From contig DBNU01000093.1 in the NCBI GenBank assembly GCA_002299125.1, positions 1 to 8,264 of the forward strand: a stretch of DNA of 8,264 nucleotides, read 5' to 3'. The notes under the pieces are model-generated. The model saw only the letters and a list, made by a program, of their open reading frames with translations, did no database searches and was not told the origin of the DNA. This stretch comes from Proteobacteria bacterium UBA664 (GTDB lineage: Bacteria > Pseudomonadota > Gammaproteobacteria > UBA7966). A program made the translations under genes and the position numbers. Below, in pieces: positions 1 through 7,741 of the stretch (within the stretch, counting starts at the first letter, position 1; each line of letters begins with the position of its first letter).

Positions 1-353
1 CCGAGGACCGGCTGCCGGCAGGAGTCGAGGAACAGGGTCACGTCGCTCACCACCGGGACCCCGGCGCTGATGGCTGCCTGCACGGCTGGTCGCGAGCGCG
101 GGATCCCTGGACTCAGCACGATGCATTGCGCTTCGCTGAGCCGTATCGCGTCCAGCCCACCAAGCAGGAATTCCGCTTGTGGGGCGATGCGCCGTGCCAG
201 CCCGAGGGTCGGTGGTGCGGCGGATTCGTCCATGGCGATGAGCGCCTGCGCACGGGGAGCGAGGTGGCGGAGTACCGACAGCCCGGTCGCGCCGAGGCCG
301 ACCACGACCACTGGTCGGGTGTCGTCCATACCGTGGGCGGTGCCGGTCTGCAT
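1..353 (-). CDS. murD: UDP-N-acetylmuramoyl-L-alanine--D-glutamate ligase MurD, N-terminal part (cut by window edge)
   Basis: MurD is the cytoplasmic ATP-dependent ligase that adds D-glutamate to UDP-MurNAc-L-Ala. Only about 117 residues of the N-terminal UDP-binding domain are present; the ATP-binding and C-terminal domains lie beyond position 1. Visible family marks are the glycine-rich nucleotide loop VVVVGLGATGLS at residues 15-26, an acidic MDES at about 41-44, and LSPGIP at about 80-85. The ATG at 353 shares one base with the mraY stop (TGATG), which suggests coupled translation. A second ATG at 329 would leave six residues before the VVVVGLG strand, closer to the E. coli protein, but has no visible ribosome binding site, so the start is uncertain between the two. 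Residue 106 is Thr where E. coli MurD has Glu (DIELF), a minor departure. Identity is firm from motifs and from its place after mraY. Confidence 0.93.
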   Translation of the reverse strand, partial: MQTGTAHGMDDTRPVVVVGLGATGLSVLRHLAPRAQALIAMDESAAPPTLGLARRIAPQAEFLLGGLDAIRLSEAQCIVLSPGIPRSRPAVQAAISAGVPVVSDVTLFLDSCRQPVL

Positions 354-1435
354 CAGCGGATCTTCAGCGTCGCCAGACCGATCAGCACCGTGACCACGGT
401 GATGATCCAGAAGCGCACGATGACACGCGGCTCTGGCCAGCCCATCAACTCGAAGTGATGGTGGATGGGCGCCATGCGGAAGACCCGCCGGCCGGTCAGC
501 TTGAACGAGGCCACCTGCACGATGACCGAAAGCGCCTCCATGACGAACACCGCACCCATGATGACAAGCACCAGTTCCTGACGGACCGCTACGGCGACGA
601 TGCCAAGGCCGGCACCGATGGCGAGGGCACCCACATCGCCCATGAAGACCTGAGCCGGATAGGTGTTGAACCACAGGAAACCCAGGCCCGCACCCACCAT
701 CGCGCCACAGAAGACGCAGAGTTCGCTGGTGCCGGGCAGGAAGGGGAGGTCGAGATAATCGGCGAAGCGTGCATGCCCGGCCACGTAGGCGAACACCACC
801 AGACCGGCTGCCACCAGCACACTCGGCAGGATGGCCAGGCCGTCCAGACCATCGGTGAGATTCACCGCATTGCTCGAGCCCACGATCACGAGCAAGGTGA
901 ATGGGATCCAGAGCAGGCCGAGATCGAAGGCCACGTCTTTCAGGAAGGGCACCAGAAGGTGCGTCTCGGCGGGCAAGGTCGCGGTACCGAACAGGAGCCC
1001 GGCCACACTCGCGCCGAGCAGGCCTTGCCAGAAGAGCTTCTCCCCTGCGGACATTCCCGCGGAATTTTTCTTGACCAGCTTGCGGTAGTCGTCGACGAAG
1101 CCGACCGCACCGAAGCCCAGGGTCCCGAGCAGGGCGATCCACACGTAGCGGTTGTCTAGCTCGGACCACAGGAGCGTGCTGACGGCGATCGAGGCCAGGA
1201 TGAGGCAGCCGCCCATGGTGGGGGTGCCCTTCTTGCCCTGATGACTGGCGGGGCCACTGGCACGGATCTGCTGACCGATCTGGTGCAGGGCGAGTCGCTC
1301 GATGACGCGCGGGCCGAGCAGCAACGAGATGGCCAGCGCCGTGAGTACACCCAGGATCGTGCGCAGGGTGACGTACTGGAAGACACCGAAACCGGAATCG
1401 AACTGCTGCAGCCACTCGGTGAGCCATAGGGCCAT
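353..1435 (-). CDS. mraY: Phospho-N-acetylmuramoyl-pentapeptide-transferase MraY
   Basis: MraY is the polytopic inner-membrane enzyme that transfers phospho-MurNAc-pentapeptide from UDP to undecaprenyl phosphate, forming lipid I. The product is 360 residues, the same length as E. coli MraY. Family signatures in order are GTPTMGG (70-76), FVDDYRK with the catalytic Asp pair at 115-116, NAVNLTDGLDGLA (189-201), FMGDVGA with Asp267, and the cytoplasmic HHH at 325-327 in MAPIHHHFELMGW. Asp115, Asp116 and Asp267 fall at the E. coli positions, so an active enzyme is expected. About ten hydrophobic segments are spread along the chain, as known for the family. The ATG at 1435 follows the murF stop by 6 bases; an AAGGA inside the last murF codons, about 12 bases upstream, is a plausible ribosome binding site. 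It supplies the membrane step after MurF. Confidence 0.98.
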   Translation of the reverse strand: MALWLTEWLQQFDSGFGVFQYVTLRTILGVLTALAISLLLGPRVIERLALHQIGQQIRASGPASHQGKKGTPTMGGCLILASIAVSTLLWSELDNRYVWIALLGTLGFGAVGFVDDYRKLVKKNSAGMSAGEKLFWQGLLGASVAGLLFGTATLPAETHLLVPFLKDVAFDLGLLWIPFTLLVIVGSSNAVNLTDGLDGLAILPSVLVAAGLVVFAYVAGHARFADYLDLPFLPGTSELCVFCGAMVGAGLGFLWFNTYPAQVFMGDVGALAIGAGLGIVAVAVRQELVLVIMGAVFVMEALSVIVQVASFKLTGRRVFRMAPIHHHFELMGWPEPRVIVRFWIITVVTVLIGLATLKIR

Positions 1436-1441
1436 GAGTTT

Positions 1442-2788
1442 TCAGGTTCCTTCGGTCATGCGCTTGACCAGCCGGTCGAGACCGGCCGAGCGGGAACCCT
1501 TGATGAGGACCAGGGTGTCGGGTTTCAACGCGTGCTCAATGTGCTCGTACAAATCCTCCAGGCTGTCGTGCGGACTCGCTCCAGGCCCAAAGGCACGGCA
1601 GGCGTGTGCGGCCAGTGGACCGACCCCCAGGAGTCGTTCGACTCCCAATGTGCGCAAGGTCTCGCCGGCGCGCGCATGCAAAGGTTCCGCTTCCGTGCCG
1701 AGTTCGGCCATGTCGCCAAGCACCACCCACACCTTGCGGGAGCCCGTGCAGGCAGTGCGGACAGCGCTCTCGAGCGAGGCCGGATTGGCGTTGTAGCTAT
1801 CGTCGATGAGGACACCACCGTCACTGCGCAGACGCCGCTCGAGTCGGCCTCTGACCGGCTGGACGCGCGCCAGACCCCTGGCGCAGGTGGCCGCGTCGAG
1901 GCCAAGTGCATGGGCAGCAGCAGCAGCAGCCAGGGCGTTCATCACGTTGTGGCGACCCAGCAGGGAGAGTTCGACCGTGGCGCTGCTGTCGGGTAGTACG
2001 AGTTGAAAGCGCGAGCCCCTATCCAGCAGGTACACATCACGAGCATAGACAGCAAATTGATCCGTCATCCCGAAGGTGAGGGTGCGGCGGCTGCCGATGA
2101 GGTTGTGCCAGAAACCGGCCCAGGCATCCTCACCGTTGACCACGGCCACACCTGCCGCACCAAGGGCCGTGAAAATCTCGCCCTTGGTGCGGGCGACCCC
2201 TTCAATACTGCCGAAGCCTTCAAGGTGAGCAGGCGCACAGCAGGTGACCACGGCCACATCTGCTCTGGCCATGGCCGCGAGTGGCGCGATCTCGCCGAGC
2301 CCGCCCGCACCCATCTCGATGACGGCATGCAGATGCGTGGGTGACAGGCGACAGAGCGTGAGTGGCACGCCGATGTGGTTGTTCAGGTTGCCTTCGGTGG
2401 CCAAGGTACTGCCGCGTTCGCCAAGACACGCCGCCGTGAGTTCCTTGACGGTTGTCTTGCCGTTGCTGCCGGTGATGCCGATGACCTGACCTGGGTAACG
2501 AGCCCGGGCCAGTCGCGCAAGGTCATGCAGGGCGGTCAGCGTGTCCGCGACCTGCACCACCGGCAAGTGCGGGGATACCGCGCGCAGCGAGAGCGCGCCC
2601 GCAGCACCTGCCGATGCGGCGGCGTCGAGGAAGGCATTGCCATCGAAGCGGGGGCCGGACAAGGCCACGAAGAGGTTGCCCGGTGCAATACGCCGGGTGT
2701 CGGTACTGACTCCTGCGAAGGTCGCATCGGCACCCTGCAGCCGACCGCCGCAGGCCTGCACCACGTCATGCAGTTGGCCGCTCAGCAT
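1442..2788 (-). CDS. murF: UDP-N-acetylmuramoyl-tripeptide--D-alanyl-D-alanine ligase MurF
   Basis: MurF is the cytoplasmic Mur ligase that adds D-Ala-D-Ala to UDP-MurNAc-tripeptide, completing the pentapeptide precursor. The 448 residues match the usual family size (E. coli 452). The N-terminal substrate domain carries GNLFVALSGPRFDG (37-50). The central domain has the ATP loop GITGSNGKTT (104-113), EMGAGGLGEI (158-167), AHLEGFGS (187-194) and the lysine-bearing ARTKGEI (199-205). Next come GRHNVMNALAA (278-288) and the C-terminal domain with DDSYNANPAS (329-338), LGDMAELG (357-364) and IKGSRSAG (429-436). Residues 183-184 are Cys-Cys just before APAHLE, where relatives normally have Asn plus a small or hydrophobic residue; see findings. 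The ATG at 2788 lies inside the end of murE, a 7-base overlap, so coupled translation is likely. A GCT repeat codes an alanine run at 287-292. Confidence 0.97.
   Translation of the reverse strand: MLSGQLHDVVQACGGRLQGADATFAGVSTDTRRIAPGNLFVALSGPRFDGNAFLDAAASAGAAGALSLRAVSPHLPVVQVADTLTALHDLARLARARYPGQVIGITGSNGKTTVKELTAACLGERGSTLATEGNLNNHIGVPLTLCRLSPTHLHAVIEMGAGGLGEIAPLAAMARADVAVVTCCAPAHLEGFGSIEGVARTKGEIFTALGAAGVAVVNGEDAWAGFWHNLIGSRRTLTFGMTDQFAVYARDVYLLDRGSRFQLVLPDSSATVELSLLGRHNVMNALAAAAAAHALGLDAATCARGLARVQPVRGRLERRLRSDGGVLIDDSYNANPASLESAVRTACTGSRKVWVVLGDMAELGTEAEPLHARAGETLRTLGVERLLGVGPLAAHACRAFGPGASPHDSLEDLYEHIEHALKPDTLVLIKGSRSAGLDRLVKRMTEGT
1913..1930 (-). repeat. Triplet repeat (GCT)5 inside murF coding an alanine run
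   Basis: On the minus strand five GCT codons and one GCC encode Ala287 to Ala292 of MurF, just after GRHNVMNAL. Slippage would add or remove alanines in a helix without breaking the frame. Alanine-rich sequence is normal at this site in the family; only the run of one codon is notable. Confidence 0.6.
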
Positions 2789-4317
2789 GACACTCGCGCC
2801 TCCAATGCAGAGCGCGCACAGGCCTGGTCACTGAAGGGCAAACGACGCCCGCCGATCTCTTGATAATCCTCGTGTCCCTTGCCGGCGATGAGCACCAGAT
2901 CGCCTGCCTTCGCCTCCTGGATCGCGATGGCGATGGCACGCGCACGATTAGGCTCGATCAGCACCGCGTCCCGGGCAGAGATACCGGCGAGGATTGCGCC
3001 GATGATCTGCTCGGGTGCCTCGCCACGGGGGTTGTCGCTGGTGACGATGACCTGGTCGGCCAGACGCTCGGCGATGGCACCCATCAGCGGACGTTTGCCG
3101 GCGTCACGCTCGCCACCACAACCAAAGATACACACCAGGCGCCCGGAGCAGAGCGGACGCAAGGCCAGTAGCGCCTTCTCCAGAGCATCCGGCGAATGGG
3201 CGTAGTCGACAATCACCAGCGGCATCGCGTCAGACTCTGTGCCCTGCCTTTGCCTCACCGAAGCGAGGCGTTCGAGGCGACCGCGAACGGATGGCACACG
3301 CGCGAGGTGCCTTGCGGCGTCCGCCGGGGAGTGTCCCAGCAGCAGCAGGCAACCGAGTGCCGCGAGCAGATTCTCGGCGTTGAAGCGTCCGACCAGCGGG
3401 CTTTCGATCTCCCAGCCTTCCTGCTGCCAGAGGCCACGCATGCGGATGCCATCTCGATCCATCTGCAGGTAGGTCGGTCGCAGAGTCGCCCCCGCTCCGG
3501 CATCAAGCGCCCAGCCGATGCTTGGCATGCGAGTGGACACCCGCTCATTGATATTCTGGGCGAGGGGATCGCTGGCGTTGTAGCAGCACGCAGCGACCTC
3601 GGGCAGATCGAAGAGGCCGAGTTTGGCCTCCGCGTAAGCCGCGAGGGAACCGTGGTAATCCAGATGATCGCGGGTCAGGTTGGTGAAGGCTGCCACGGCG
3701 AAGCGCACAGCCTGCACCCGATGCTGATCGAGCGCGTGCGAGCTGACTTCCATCACAACAATGCCGGCACCGGCGGCACGCAGCGCAGCAAGCCATCCCT
3801 GCACGGCAACGGCGCTCGCGGTGGTGAGCGTGCTGGGTTCGAGCGCGCCGACCAGGCCATTGCCCAGGGTGCCGAGCAGCCCCACTCGGTGTGTTTGAGT
3901 CAGTCCAGCGAGGGCCATCGCCACCAGATGGGTCACGGTGCTCTTGCCGTTGGTGCCGGTCACGCCCACGATCTCGAGCGCGTGCGAAGGGTGACCGCAG
4001 TAGCGCGAGGCGATCGACGAGGCATGGCGGCGCAGTTGCGCGCAGTGCAGGACGCCGGGCAGGCTCGCTGCAGATGCCTCACTGTCGGTGAGCACGGCGC
4101 CGGCACCGGCGGCAAGGGCTGCCGTGCTGTGTTGAGCAGTGTGATCGGCTGTCATGCCCGGCAGGGCGATAAAGAGATCCCCGGGTATGACCTGACGGGA
4201 GTCCTCGGTCATGCCGGTCACGTGGACAGCGTCCGCCAGAACCCCCGCTACCCGAAGTCCGGCCAGAAGCTCGGCCAACGGGACCGCCCGGGTCGGGTCG
4301 TGTAGAAGAGGCCTCAC
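2782..4317 (-). CDS. murE: UDP-N-acetylmuramoyl-L-alanyl-D-glutamate--2,6-diaminopimelate ligase MurE
   Basis: MurE adds the third stem-peptide residue to UDP-MurNAc-L-Ala-D-Glu in the cytoplasm. The DNPR motif at 428-431 (TSDNPRGE) marks meso-diaminopimelate as substrate rather than lysine. The 511 residues compare with 495 in E. coli. Motifs in order are MTEDSR (36-41) and PGDLFIALPG (45-54) in the UDP-binding domain, the ATP loop GVTGTNGKST (118-127), EVSSHALDQHRV (190-201), TNLTRDHLDYHG (212-223), a lysine at 232 in the position usually carbamylated, VDYAHSPDALEKAL (370-383), FGCGGERDAGKRPLM (398-412) and AGKGHEDYQE (478-487). The ATP loop reads GKS-T where GKT-T is usual, a conservative change. 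The start is a GTG at 4317 that overlaps the ftsI stop as GTGA (4 bases). No ATG occurs before residue 36, already inside a conserved motif, which supports the GTG. Confidence 0.97.
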   Translation of the reverse strand: MRPLLHDPTRAVPLAELLAGLRVAGVLADAVHVTGMTEDSRQVIPGDLFIALPGMTADHTAQHSTAALAAGAGAVLTDSEASAASLPGVLHCAQLRRHASSIASRYCGHPSHALEIVGVTGTNGKSTVTHLVAMALAGLTQTHRVGLLGTLGNGLVGALEPSTLTTASAVAVQGWLAALRAAGAGIVVMEVSSHALDQHRVQAVRFAVAAFTNLTRDHLDYHGSLAAYAEAKLGLFDLPEVAACCYNASDPLAQNINERVSTRMPSIGWALDAGAGATLRPTYLQMDRDGIRMRGLWQQEGWEIESPLVGRFNAENLLAALGCLLLLGHSPADAARHLARVPSVRGRLERLASVRQRQGTESDAMPLVIVDYAHSPDALEKALLALRPLCSGRLVCIFGCGGERDAGKRPLMGAIAERLADQVIVTSDNPRGEAPEQIIGAILAGISARDAVLIEPNRARAIAIAIQEAKAGDLVLIAGKGHEDYQEIGGRRLPFSDQACARSALEARVSC

Positions 4318-6059
4318 TGGGCCACGCTCCAGCCGGCCTCGGCAGCCAGTTCGGGGGACAGTCCGGCCAGCTTCGGCGGTGCCAGCCCCTCGAGCCGGTC
4401 CGGTGGGATGTCGAGCAGGCGCAGTGCCTCGGTCATCAGGCGCGAGAACACGGGTGCGGCGACGCGCCCGCCGTAGTACTCGCCGCCCTGAGGCTCATCG
4501 ACCACCACCACGGCCACCAACCGCGGGGCGCTCATGGGCGCCATGCCGGCAAAAAGCGAAAGGTAGCGACCCTTGGCGTAGCCGCCACCGGGTTCGGTCT
4601 TGTGCACGGTGCCGGTCTTGCCACCGGTGCGATAGCCCGGCGCGCGTGCGAGCTGGGCCGTGCCGCGCATGACGACGGCCTCCAGCATGTCACGCATGGC
4701 CGCCGCGGTCCGGGGCGAGAAGGCACGCGATCCGGAGACCGGCTCGTGCCGGCGCTCGAAGGTTGCCGGCACCCAGGTGCCGTCGCGAGCAAAGGCCGTA
4801 TAGGCCTGTGCCAGTTGCAAGCCGGTGACCGAGATGCCGTAGCCGAAGGAGATAGTGGCCTGCTGGAACTCCCGCCAGCCGGTGGGGCTGGCGAGGAAGC
4901 CGGAACGCTCGCCCGGGAAGCCGGACTGTGTCGGCTCACCGAATCCCAGATCGTGCAGGTATTGCCACAGGCGTTGCGGCTCGAGTGCGAGCGCGATGCG
5001 TGCGGTGCCGATGTTGCTGGATTTCACGATGACGCCCGTGACATCCAGCTTGCCGTAGTTGTGGATGTCCTTGACGTTGTAACGCCCGATGCGAAACACG
5101 CCCGGGTGAGTGTCGAAGACTGTCTCGGGCTGAAACAGTCCGTCATCAAGGGCCGCCGCCACCGTGAAGGGCTTGAGCGTGGAGCCCGGTTCGAAGACAT
5201 CCAGCAAGGCACGGTTGACGTTGCGTGTACCGAGCAGACTGCTGCGATTGTTGGGGTTGAAGGATGGCTGACTGACCATCGCCAATACCTCGCCCGACTG
5301 CGCATCCATCAGCACCACCATGCCACCGCGGGCACGATGCGCGAGCACGGCGCTCTTCAGCTCACGATAGGCGACGTACTGCAGACGGCGATCAATGGAA
5401 AGCGCGATGTCCTGGCCCGGGCGCGGCACGGCGAGGCTGCCGATGGAGTCGATCACGCGGCCGTCGCGCGTCTTGATGACCCGCATGCGGCCGTTCTCGC
5501 CGCGCAGGCGTGGGTCGAGCGCAAGCTCGAGTCCCTCCTGGCCGACGTCATCGATATCCGTGATACCGAGGACCTGGGCCGTTACCTCGCCGGTCGGGTA
5601 GTAGCGACGCACCTCAGGCTTGATGTCTATGCCCGGGATCCCGAGGGCCAGCACGGCCTCGGCCGTCTGGGGTTCGAGTCTTCGCTTGAGCCAGACGAAC
5701 TCGCGCTTGCGCCTGGGTTCGAGCAGGGCCCCGAGCTGTTCGGGACTCAGACCCAGCAGGGCGCAGAGCTCTGGCCAGCGCCCCCGGGCACCGAGCAGTG
5801 CGGCCGGATGCGCGTGCACCGAGTAGACCTCCGTGCTGACGGCGAGCGGTTCACCATGCCGATCGGTGATGAGGCCGCGGCGCGCCGGGATGGTCTCGAC
5901 GCGTACGTGACGGGCGTTGGCATGTCCCTGCAGGAAGGTCTGCTGGGTGAGCTGCAGGTCGATGGCTCCCCAGGCGAGGACCAGCATGGAGATACCGACC
6001 AGCGTGAGCAGTGCACGGTGGCGCCCGGGTAGCAGGATGCCGCGGCTGCGCCACTTCAT
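4314..6059 (-). CDS. ftsI: Septal peptidoglycan transpeptidase FtsI (penicillin-binding protein 3)
   Basis: FtsI is the class B penicillin-binding protein that crosslinks septal peptidoglycan, anchored in the inner membrane with its catalytic domain in the periplasm. From the ATG at 6059 it has 581 residues (E. coli 588). A short basic cytoplasmic N-terminus is followed by one membrane segment at about 16-36. The pedestal domain has RGLITDRHGEPLAVS (61-75) and RRYYPTGEVTAQVLG (151-165). The transpeptidase domain carries the catalytic triad of motifs: STLK with nucleophile Ser293 and Lys296, SSN at 347-349, and KTGT at 481-484. All are intact, so it should be active and a beta-lactam target. 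The frame stays open upstream to 6149, but the start at 6059 overlaps the ftsL stop as ATGA, and the 30 extra residues are arginine-rich out-of-frame ftsL sequence. It works with FtsW, which is normally further down this cluster, and FtsQLB. Confidence 0.97.
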   Translation of the reverse strand: MKWRSRGILLPGRHRALLTLVGISMLVLAWGAIDLQLTQQTFLQGHANARHVRVETIPARRGLITDRHGEPLAVSTEVYSVHAHPAALLGARGRWPELCALLGLSPEQLGALLEPRRKREFVWLKRRLEPQTAEAVLALGIPGIDIKPEVRRYYPTGEVTAQVLGITDIDDVGQEGLELALDPRLRGENGRMRVIKTRDGRVIDSIGSLAVPRPGQDIALSIDRRLQYVAYRELKSAVLAHRARGGMVVLMDAQSGEVLAMVSQPSFNPNNRSSLLGTRNVNRALLDVFEPGSTLKPFTVAAALDDGLFQPETVFDTHPGVFRIGRYNVKDIHNYGKLDVTGVIVKSSNIGTARIALALEPQRLWQYLHDLGFGEPTQSGFPGERSGFLASPTGWREFQQATISFGYGISVTGLQLAQAYTAFARDGTWVPATFERRHEPVSGSRAFSPRTAAAMRDMLEAVVMRGTAQLARAPGYRTGGKTGTVHKTEPGGGYAKGRYLSLFAGMAPMSAPRLVAVVVVDEPQGGEYYGGRVAAPVFSRLMTEALRLLDIPPDRLEGLAPPKLAGLSPELAAEAGWSVAQ

Positions 6060-6328
6060 CGCCGCACCAGCACCACGTTGGCTGCCTCGGGTTGGTGCAT
6101 GCCGATCTGCTGGCGGGCGATCTCCTCGACGCGGCCGTTGGCACCCCACGTGGCCTGCTCAAGCTGCAACCGCGCCCATTCCTCCTCAAGCTTTGCGCGC
6201 GTGCGTTGCTCTGTCTGCAGGGCAACGAACTGCAGGCGTGCTTCATGACGGACGAGCACGAGTGCTGACCCCGTGCCAAGCAGGGCCAGGGCCAGGGCGC
6301 TCACCGGCAGGATGCGCCAGGCGATCAC
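6056..6328 (-). CDS. ftsL: Cell division protein FtsL
   Basis: FtsL is a small bitopic inner-membrane protein of the FtsQLB complex that activates septal peptidoglycan synthesis by FtsW and FtsI. The 90 residues show the family plan: a very short cytoplasmic end, one membrane segment at about 5-26 (rich in Leu, Ala and Val), and a periplasmic helix rich in Glu, Arg, Gln and Leu (about 27-60) that suits a coiled coil with FtsB. The tail contains VEEIARQQIGMHQPEAANVVLV, typical of the FtsL end, where a conserved xARxxLGMxxP-like segment occurs. The start is GTG at 6328, which overlaps the rsmH stop as GTGA, and its own stop overlaps the ftsI ATG. FtsL sequences are poorly conserved, so the call rests on size, topology, the C-terminal motif and position between rsmH and ftsI. 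Confidence 0.93.
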   Translation of the reverse strand: MIAWRILPVSALALALLGTGSALVLVRHEARLQFVALQTEQRTRAKLEEEWARLQLEQATWGANGRVEEIARQQIGMHQPEAANVVLVRR

Positions 6329-7254
6329 TGCCGTACCCCGATACGCAGGTGGGCACTGCGCGCGCGCGGGTTCAGCGCGGTCTCGTCTTCGCTGGCAGCG
6401 AGTGCGCGCCCGAGCGGGCGCAGTTCGGGCTCCGGTCGGGCCCAGTGCGGGCGATCGTCGTGGAGATCGCCCCGTAGAAAACGTTTGACGATACGGTCCT
6501 CGAGGGAATGGAAGGTCAGCACGACCAGCCGCCCTCCGGGCACGAGGACCCGAGCGGCTGCCTGCAGTCCAGTCTCCAGTTCCACGAGCTCCCGATTGAT
6601 GTGCAGGCGGATGGCCTGGAAGCTCCGGGTAGCCGGATGATGTCCACGTGGCCAGCGCGGGTGTGCCTCTTTGACGATGGCCGCCAGGCGGGCTGTGGTG
6701 TCGATGGGCGCGCGGGCGCGCTCGCTGCAGATGGCGCGGGCGATGCGCCGCGAATGGCGCTCTTCTCCAAGCTGGAACAGGACATCCGCCAGCTCCGCCT
6801 CGACCACCTCTGCAAGCCAGGTGCTGGCTGGAATGCCGCTGCCAGGGTCCATGCGCATGTCGAGCGGTCCGTCACGCAGGAAGCTGAAGCCGCGTTCCGC
6901 CGTATCCAGTTGCGGCGAGGAGACGCCGAGGTCCAGCAGGCAGCCGTCGAGCACGCGTCCAGGGCCGAAGACCGCCGTGACGGCCTCGTCCAGGCGTGAA
7001 AAAGGGATGCGGCACACGTGCAGGCGCGGATCGGCGGCCGCCAGCGTGTGGGCGTCCGCGACGGCCTCGGGATCGCGGTCGAGGGCGAGCAGACGACCCT
7101 CGGGCCCGAGGCGCGCGAGCAGCGCGCGGCCGTGTCCGCCGCGGCCCCAGGTGCCGTCGCAATAACGGCCATCCGGGCGCGGTGCGAGGGCCTCGATACA
7201 GGCCTCGAGCATGACCGGGACGTGTGCCCGTGGCGGCGTGGTCTGCGCTTGCAT
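6325..7254 (-). CDS. rsmH: 16S rRNA (cytosine-1402-N4) methyltransferase RsmH (MraW)
   Basis: RsmH is the S-adenosylmethionine-dependent enzyme that methylates N4 of C1402 in the decoding centre of 16S rRNA. From the ATG at 7254 the product has 309 residues (E. coli 313). Visible signatures are HVPVMLEACIEAL (11-23), the SAM loop YCDGTWGRGGHG (31-42), LLALDRDPEAV (55-65), LLDLGVSSPQLD (106-117), RGFSFLRDGPLDMRMD (121-136), HPATRSFQAIRLHIN (206-220), LTFHSLEDRIVKRF (246-259) and a C-terminal NPRARSAHLR (295-304). The open frame runs further upstream to 7467, but those 71 residues are out-of-frame mraZ sequence and HVPVML normally lies close to the N-terminus. The 13-base gap from mraZ holds a weak GGGG ribosome site. 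It lies in the division cluster by conserved synteny, although its role is in translation. Confidence 0.97.
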   Translation of the reverse strand: MQAQTTPPRAHVPVMLEACIEALAPRPDGRYCDGTWGRGGHGRALLARLGPEGRLLALDRDPEAVADAHTLAAADPRLHVCRIPFSRLDEAVTAVFGPGRVLDGCLLDLGVSSPQLDTAERGFSFLRDGPLDMRMDPGSGIPASTWLAEVVEAELADVLFQLGEERHSRRIARAICSERARAPIDTTARLAAIVKEAHPRWPRGHHPATRSFQAIRLHINRELVELETGLQAAARVLVPGGRLVVLTFHSLEDRIVKRFLRGDLHDDRPHWARPEPELRPLGRALAASEDETALNPRARSAHLRIGVRQ

Positions 7255-7267
7255 GAGCTGACCCCAG

Positions 7268-7729
7268 TCACAGGGCGAGTCGCCGCAGCGCCTCGCTGGG
7301 TTCGAGGGCATTCTCATCCACTTCCTCGAGCCACTCGTCGCGTTGGCGGTTCCAGGCATCTTCGTCCCACAGTTCGAACTTGTTGCCCTGACCAACCACT
7401 GCCACATGCCGAGCCAGCCCAGCGAACTCGCGGTGCTTCTGCGGCAGCAGGACGCGGCCCTGAGCATCGACCTCGAGGTCGACGGCGTAGCCGCGCAGCA
7501 TCTGCTTGGTTCGCCGCGTCTGCCGGTTCTCGAACTCCGGCAACGCGGCGAGCTTCACCTCGATGAGCTCCCATTCCGGCAGCGGGTAAAGCCACAGACA
7601 GCGATCGAGGGGATTGATGGTTAGAACGAGGTCCTGCTGGCCGGATTCAGCCAGCCGATCGCGATAACGCGAGGGGATGGCCAAGCGCCCCTTGGCATCG
7701 AGACTGACTGTGCTCAATCCACGGAACAC
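7268..7729 (-). CDS. mraZ: Transcriptional regulator MraZ
   Basis: MraZ is a ring-forming DNA-binding protein with two SpoVT/AbrB-like domains that represses its own operon by binding direct repeats in the promoter region. The 153 residues (E. coli 152) contain VFRGLSTVSLDAKGRLAIPSR (first repeat, DAKGR at 11-15), LYPLPEWE (47-54), the second repeat DAQGRVLLP (88-96) and VVGQGNKFELWDE (111-123). The chosen start is GTG at 7729: family members begin MFRG, and VFRG starts here with GGGGTGG a few bases upstream as ribosome site. The frame is open to another GTG at 7783, which would add 18 residues, but that stretch is the operator and leader rather than protein-like sequence. It is the first gene of the cluster, directly downstream of the promoter and the GTGGGG boxes. 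Confidence 0.95.
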   Translation of the reverse strand: MFRGLSTVSLDAKGRLAIPSRYRDRLAESGQQDLVLTINPLDRCLWLYPLPEWELIEVKLAALPEFENRQTRRTKQMLRGYAVDLEVDAQGRVLLPQKHREFAGLARHVAVVGQGNKFELWDEDAWNRQRDEWLEEVDENALEPSEALRRLAL

Positions 7730-7732
7730 GCT

Positions 7733-7741
7733 TCCCACCCC
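7733..7741 (-). promoter_or_regulatory. Ribosome binding site deciding the mraZ GTG start
   Basis: The minus strand reads GGGGTGGGA and then AGC before the GTG start codon. GGGGTG resembles the GAGGTG part of the ideal Shine-Dalgarno sequence, at a spacing suited to the GTG at 7729. This supports that start over the upstream GTG at 7783. The site also contains GTGGGA, a near copy of the operator box upstream. Confidence 0.6.

Noticed and set aside
455..1159. Plus-strand open frame of 234 codons opposite mraY
   Set aside because: A very hydrophilic His- and Glu-rich product that is simply the complement of codons for MraY membrane helices.
3196..4305. Plus-strand open frame of 369 codons opposite murE
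   Set aside because: No family motifs; it is a complement-strand shadow of an intact MurE.
4602..6032. Long plus-strand open frame of 476 codons
   Set aside because: It lies opposite ftsI. The translation has no recognisable domain and is full of His, Asp, Glu and Gly in a pattern typical of mirror frames in GC-rich genes, whereas the minus strand has all FtsI catalytic motifs.
6060..6149. N-terminal extension of ftsI by 30 residues
   Set aside because: The extra residues are out-of-frame ftsL sequence; the ATG at 6059 overlaps the ftsL stop and gives the normal length and membrane anchor.
7255..7467. N-terminal extension of rsmH by 71 residues
   Set aside because: It overlaps mraZ in another frame and is not protein-like; the conserved HVPVML lies right after the ATG at 7254.
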